From the NCBI GenBank assembly GCA_030550675.1, contig JAUQOW010000006.1:1-44005 (forward strand): 44,005 nt of DNA, given 5' to 3'. The notes below the pieces were generated by a model. It was given only the letters and a program-made list of their open reading frames with translations. It had not been told where the DNA came from and searched no databases. This document shows, piece by piece, positions 43,081 to 44,005 of the stretch (positions within the stretch are counted from its first letter, which is position 1; each line of letters starts with the position of its first letter). The stretch comes from Chloroflexota bacterium (GTDB lineage Bacteria > Chloroflexota > Chloroflexia > Chloroflexales > Roseiflexaceae). The position numbers were made by a program, and so were the translations under genes.

Positions 43081-43746
43081 ATGACTACATTCACCGCCGC
43101 CATCTTCGACATGGATGGCACCCTGCTCAACAATATGCCGCTCTACTACAGGGCGTTTCGGATATTTATCGAACGGCGCGGCATACGCCCGCCGCCGCCG
43201 GCTGAAGCCGTTCGACTGATCGGCATGCGCCAGAGCGACATCTTCCCGGCGCTCTTCGGGCGCCCGCTGACGCCGGAAGAAATAGCGCGCTACAGCGCCG
43301 AAGCCAGCGAGATCTACCGCAGCATGCTGGCGGATGTTAAACCTGTGCCGGGACTGCTGCGCCTTCTCGATCTCCTCGAACAACAGCAGGTGCGTATCGG
43401 GCTGGCGACATCCGCTCCCAGAGACAACGTCGCTCCAACCCTCGCAGCGCTCGGCATCGCCGATCGTTTTTCCGCCATCACGCTGGGCGAAGAAGTGCCA
43501 CGCGGCAAACCCGCTCCCGACATCTTCCTCGAAACAGCGCGGCGCCTTGGGCAACCCGCCGACCGCTGCGTGGTCTTCGAGGACTCGCACGCTGGCATTG
43601 CCGCCGCGCGCGCCGCCGGCATGCGCTGCATTGCGCTGGCGACCACCCACACCGCCGATGAACTGCGCGCTGCCAATCCCGACTTGATCATCGCGGACTA
43701 TGACGAGCTGCTCCGCATGACGCCGCCGCTGTTTCCCTCTCCCTGA
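43081..43746 (+). CDS. HAD-superfamily hydrolase, beta-phosphoglucomutase/phosphatase-like
   Basis: A 221-residue HAD hydrolase. Motif I is FDMDGTLL (Asp10 nucleophile, Asp12 acid/base), motif II LATSAPRDN (Ser/Thr), motif III Lys in PRGKPAPDIFLETARRLG, and motif IV VVFEDSHAGIAAARAAGM. A helical cap lies between motifs I and II (about residues 18-80). This pattern belongs to the group with beta-phosphoglucomutase, GPH-type phosphatases and related enzymes; substrate unknown. AAGGAG lies about 10 nt before the ATG. A possible extended -10 (TGCTATGAT, 43033-43041) precedes it in the 172-bp gap after smc. Confidence 0.93.
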   Translation: MTTFTAAIFDMDGTLLNNMPLYYRAFRIFIERRGIRPPPPAEAVRLIGMRQSDIFPALFGRPLTPEEIARYSAEASEIYRSMLADVKPVPGLLRLLDLLEQQQVRIGLATSAPRDNVAPTLAALGIADRFSAITLGEEVPRGKPAPDIFLETARRLGQPADRCVVFEDSHAGIAAARAAGMRCIALATTHTADELRAANPDLIIADYDELLRMTPPLFPSP

Positions 43747-43875
43747 GGAGACGCGCCGCATTTCCCGAAGGGAGCGACGCGCAGAACGCGAGGGAACACG
43801 AATCGGGCGTTGCGGAACAACATGTCGTACAAAAGCGCAGAGGCGCAGCGGATTTCTCTTCCGGACGCCTCCGAG

Positions 43876-44005
43876 TCACAAGGGCGGAGTTTTCAGGCGC
43901 GCCCTCGTGTTGCATTGCTCGTTTCAGGCCTCAGGATAGGCACATTCCCCCTTCTCCCACGAGGGGAGAAGGGGGCAGGGGGGATGAGGGGAAACAGGCG
44001 TCAGG
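43876..44005 (+). repeat. 130-bp dispersed element, copy 2 (reaches window edge)
   Basis: It corresponds to 19220-19350 throughout: TCACAAGGG, GAGTTTTCAGGCGCGCCCTCGTG, TGCTCGTTTCAGGC, a hairpin with perfect 12-bp arms (43947-43958 and 43964-43975) and a GATGAGGGGAAA tail ending in GTCAGG. It may continue beyond the window. The DNA from 43747 to 43875 before it shows no gene. Confidence 0.85.

Overview
The window is about 44 kb of a GC-rich bacterial chromosome with compact operons, many intergenic hairpin repeats and mostly Shine-Dalgarno-led starts. The gene set and repeat style (RNase Y with SpoVS, fused TilS-HPT, dispersed GC-rich palindromes, telomere-like C/T tracts) suggest a Chloroflexota member, most likely a Roseiflexus-like filamentous phototroph. 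That assignment is inferred from general familiarity; there is no rRNA or photosynthesis gene here to prove it.

Layout. 1-6010 is a redox and stress block: a carboxymuconolactone-decarboxylase-like protein and an SDR (cut by the window edge), an aldo/keto reductase divergent from an AraC-type regulator, and a fur-katG operon. 6011-6955 is non-coding and repeat-rich. 6956-9031 is an orphan GAF/PAS sensor kinase. 9579-18019 is a peptide-type (family 5) ABC transporter operon: binding protein, two permeases, then four ATPases in the order D-F-D-F. 18251-25078 is mixed: a small membrane protein, a Uma2-type nuclease, chbG-like and pdxH genes, a glycosyltransferase with a GH130 enzyme, a 25-residue lysine-rich protein, a LysM lipoprotein, a minute transcription unit, and ribosomal protein L25. 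lexA follows. 26039-33796 is a five-gene minus-strand operon (cmk, a PH-domain membrane protein, a large membrane-anchored protein, tilS-hpt, tyrosine phenol-lyase). 33892-36930 is a plus-strand run (TlpA-like thioredoxin, Lgt-like protein, Mut7-C nuclease, ketopantoate reductase). spoVS and rny, then smc and a HAD hydrolase, close the window.

The most unusual item is the substrate-binding protein at 9579-11534. Its signal peptide is followed by what is normally the C-terminal half of a family 5 binding protein, and the normal N-terminal half comes last, so it appears naturally circularly permuted. Its permease DppB carries an extra external loop of about 60 residues with two cysteines, and the operon carries a duplicated ATPase pair. 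A second unusual item is the self-contained transcription unit at 24215-24406: a strong promoter, a 14-codon ORF whose ribosome site lies in one of two mutually exclusive hairpins, and a bidirectional terminator.

Intergenic DNA holds several repeat families: a near-perfect 171/157 bp tandem repeat (6444-6771), an 82 bp tandem repeat (21004-21167) that supplies the end of a glycosyltransferase gene, a 130 bp element present twice (19220-19350 and 43876-44005), and a telomere-like G-tract sequence directly after a stop codon. I saw no rRNA, tRNA, CRISPR array, transposase or phage gene.
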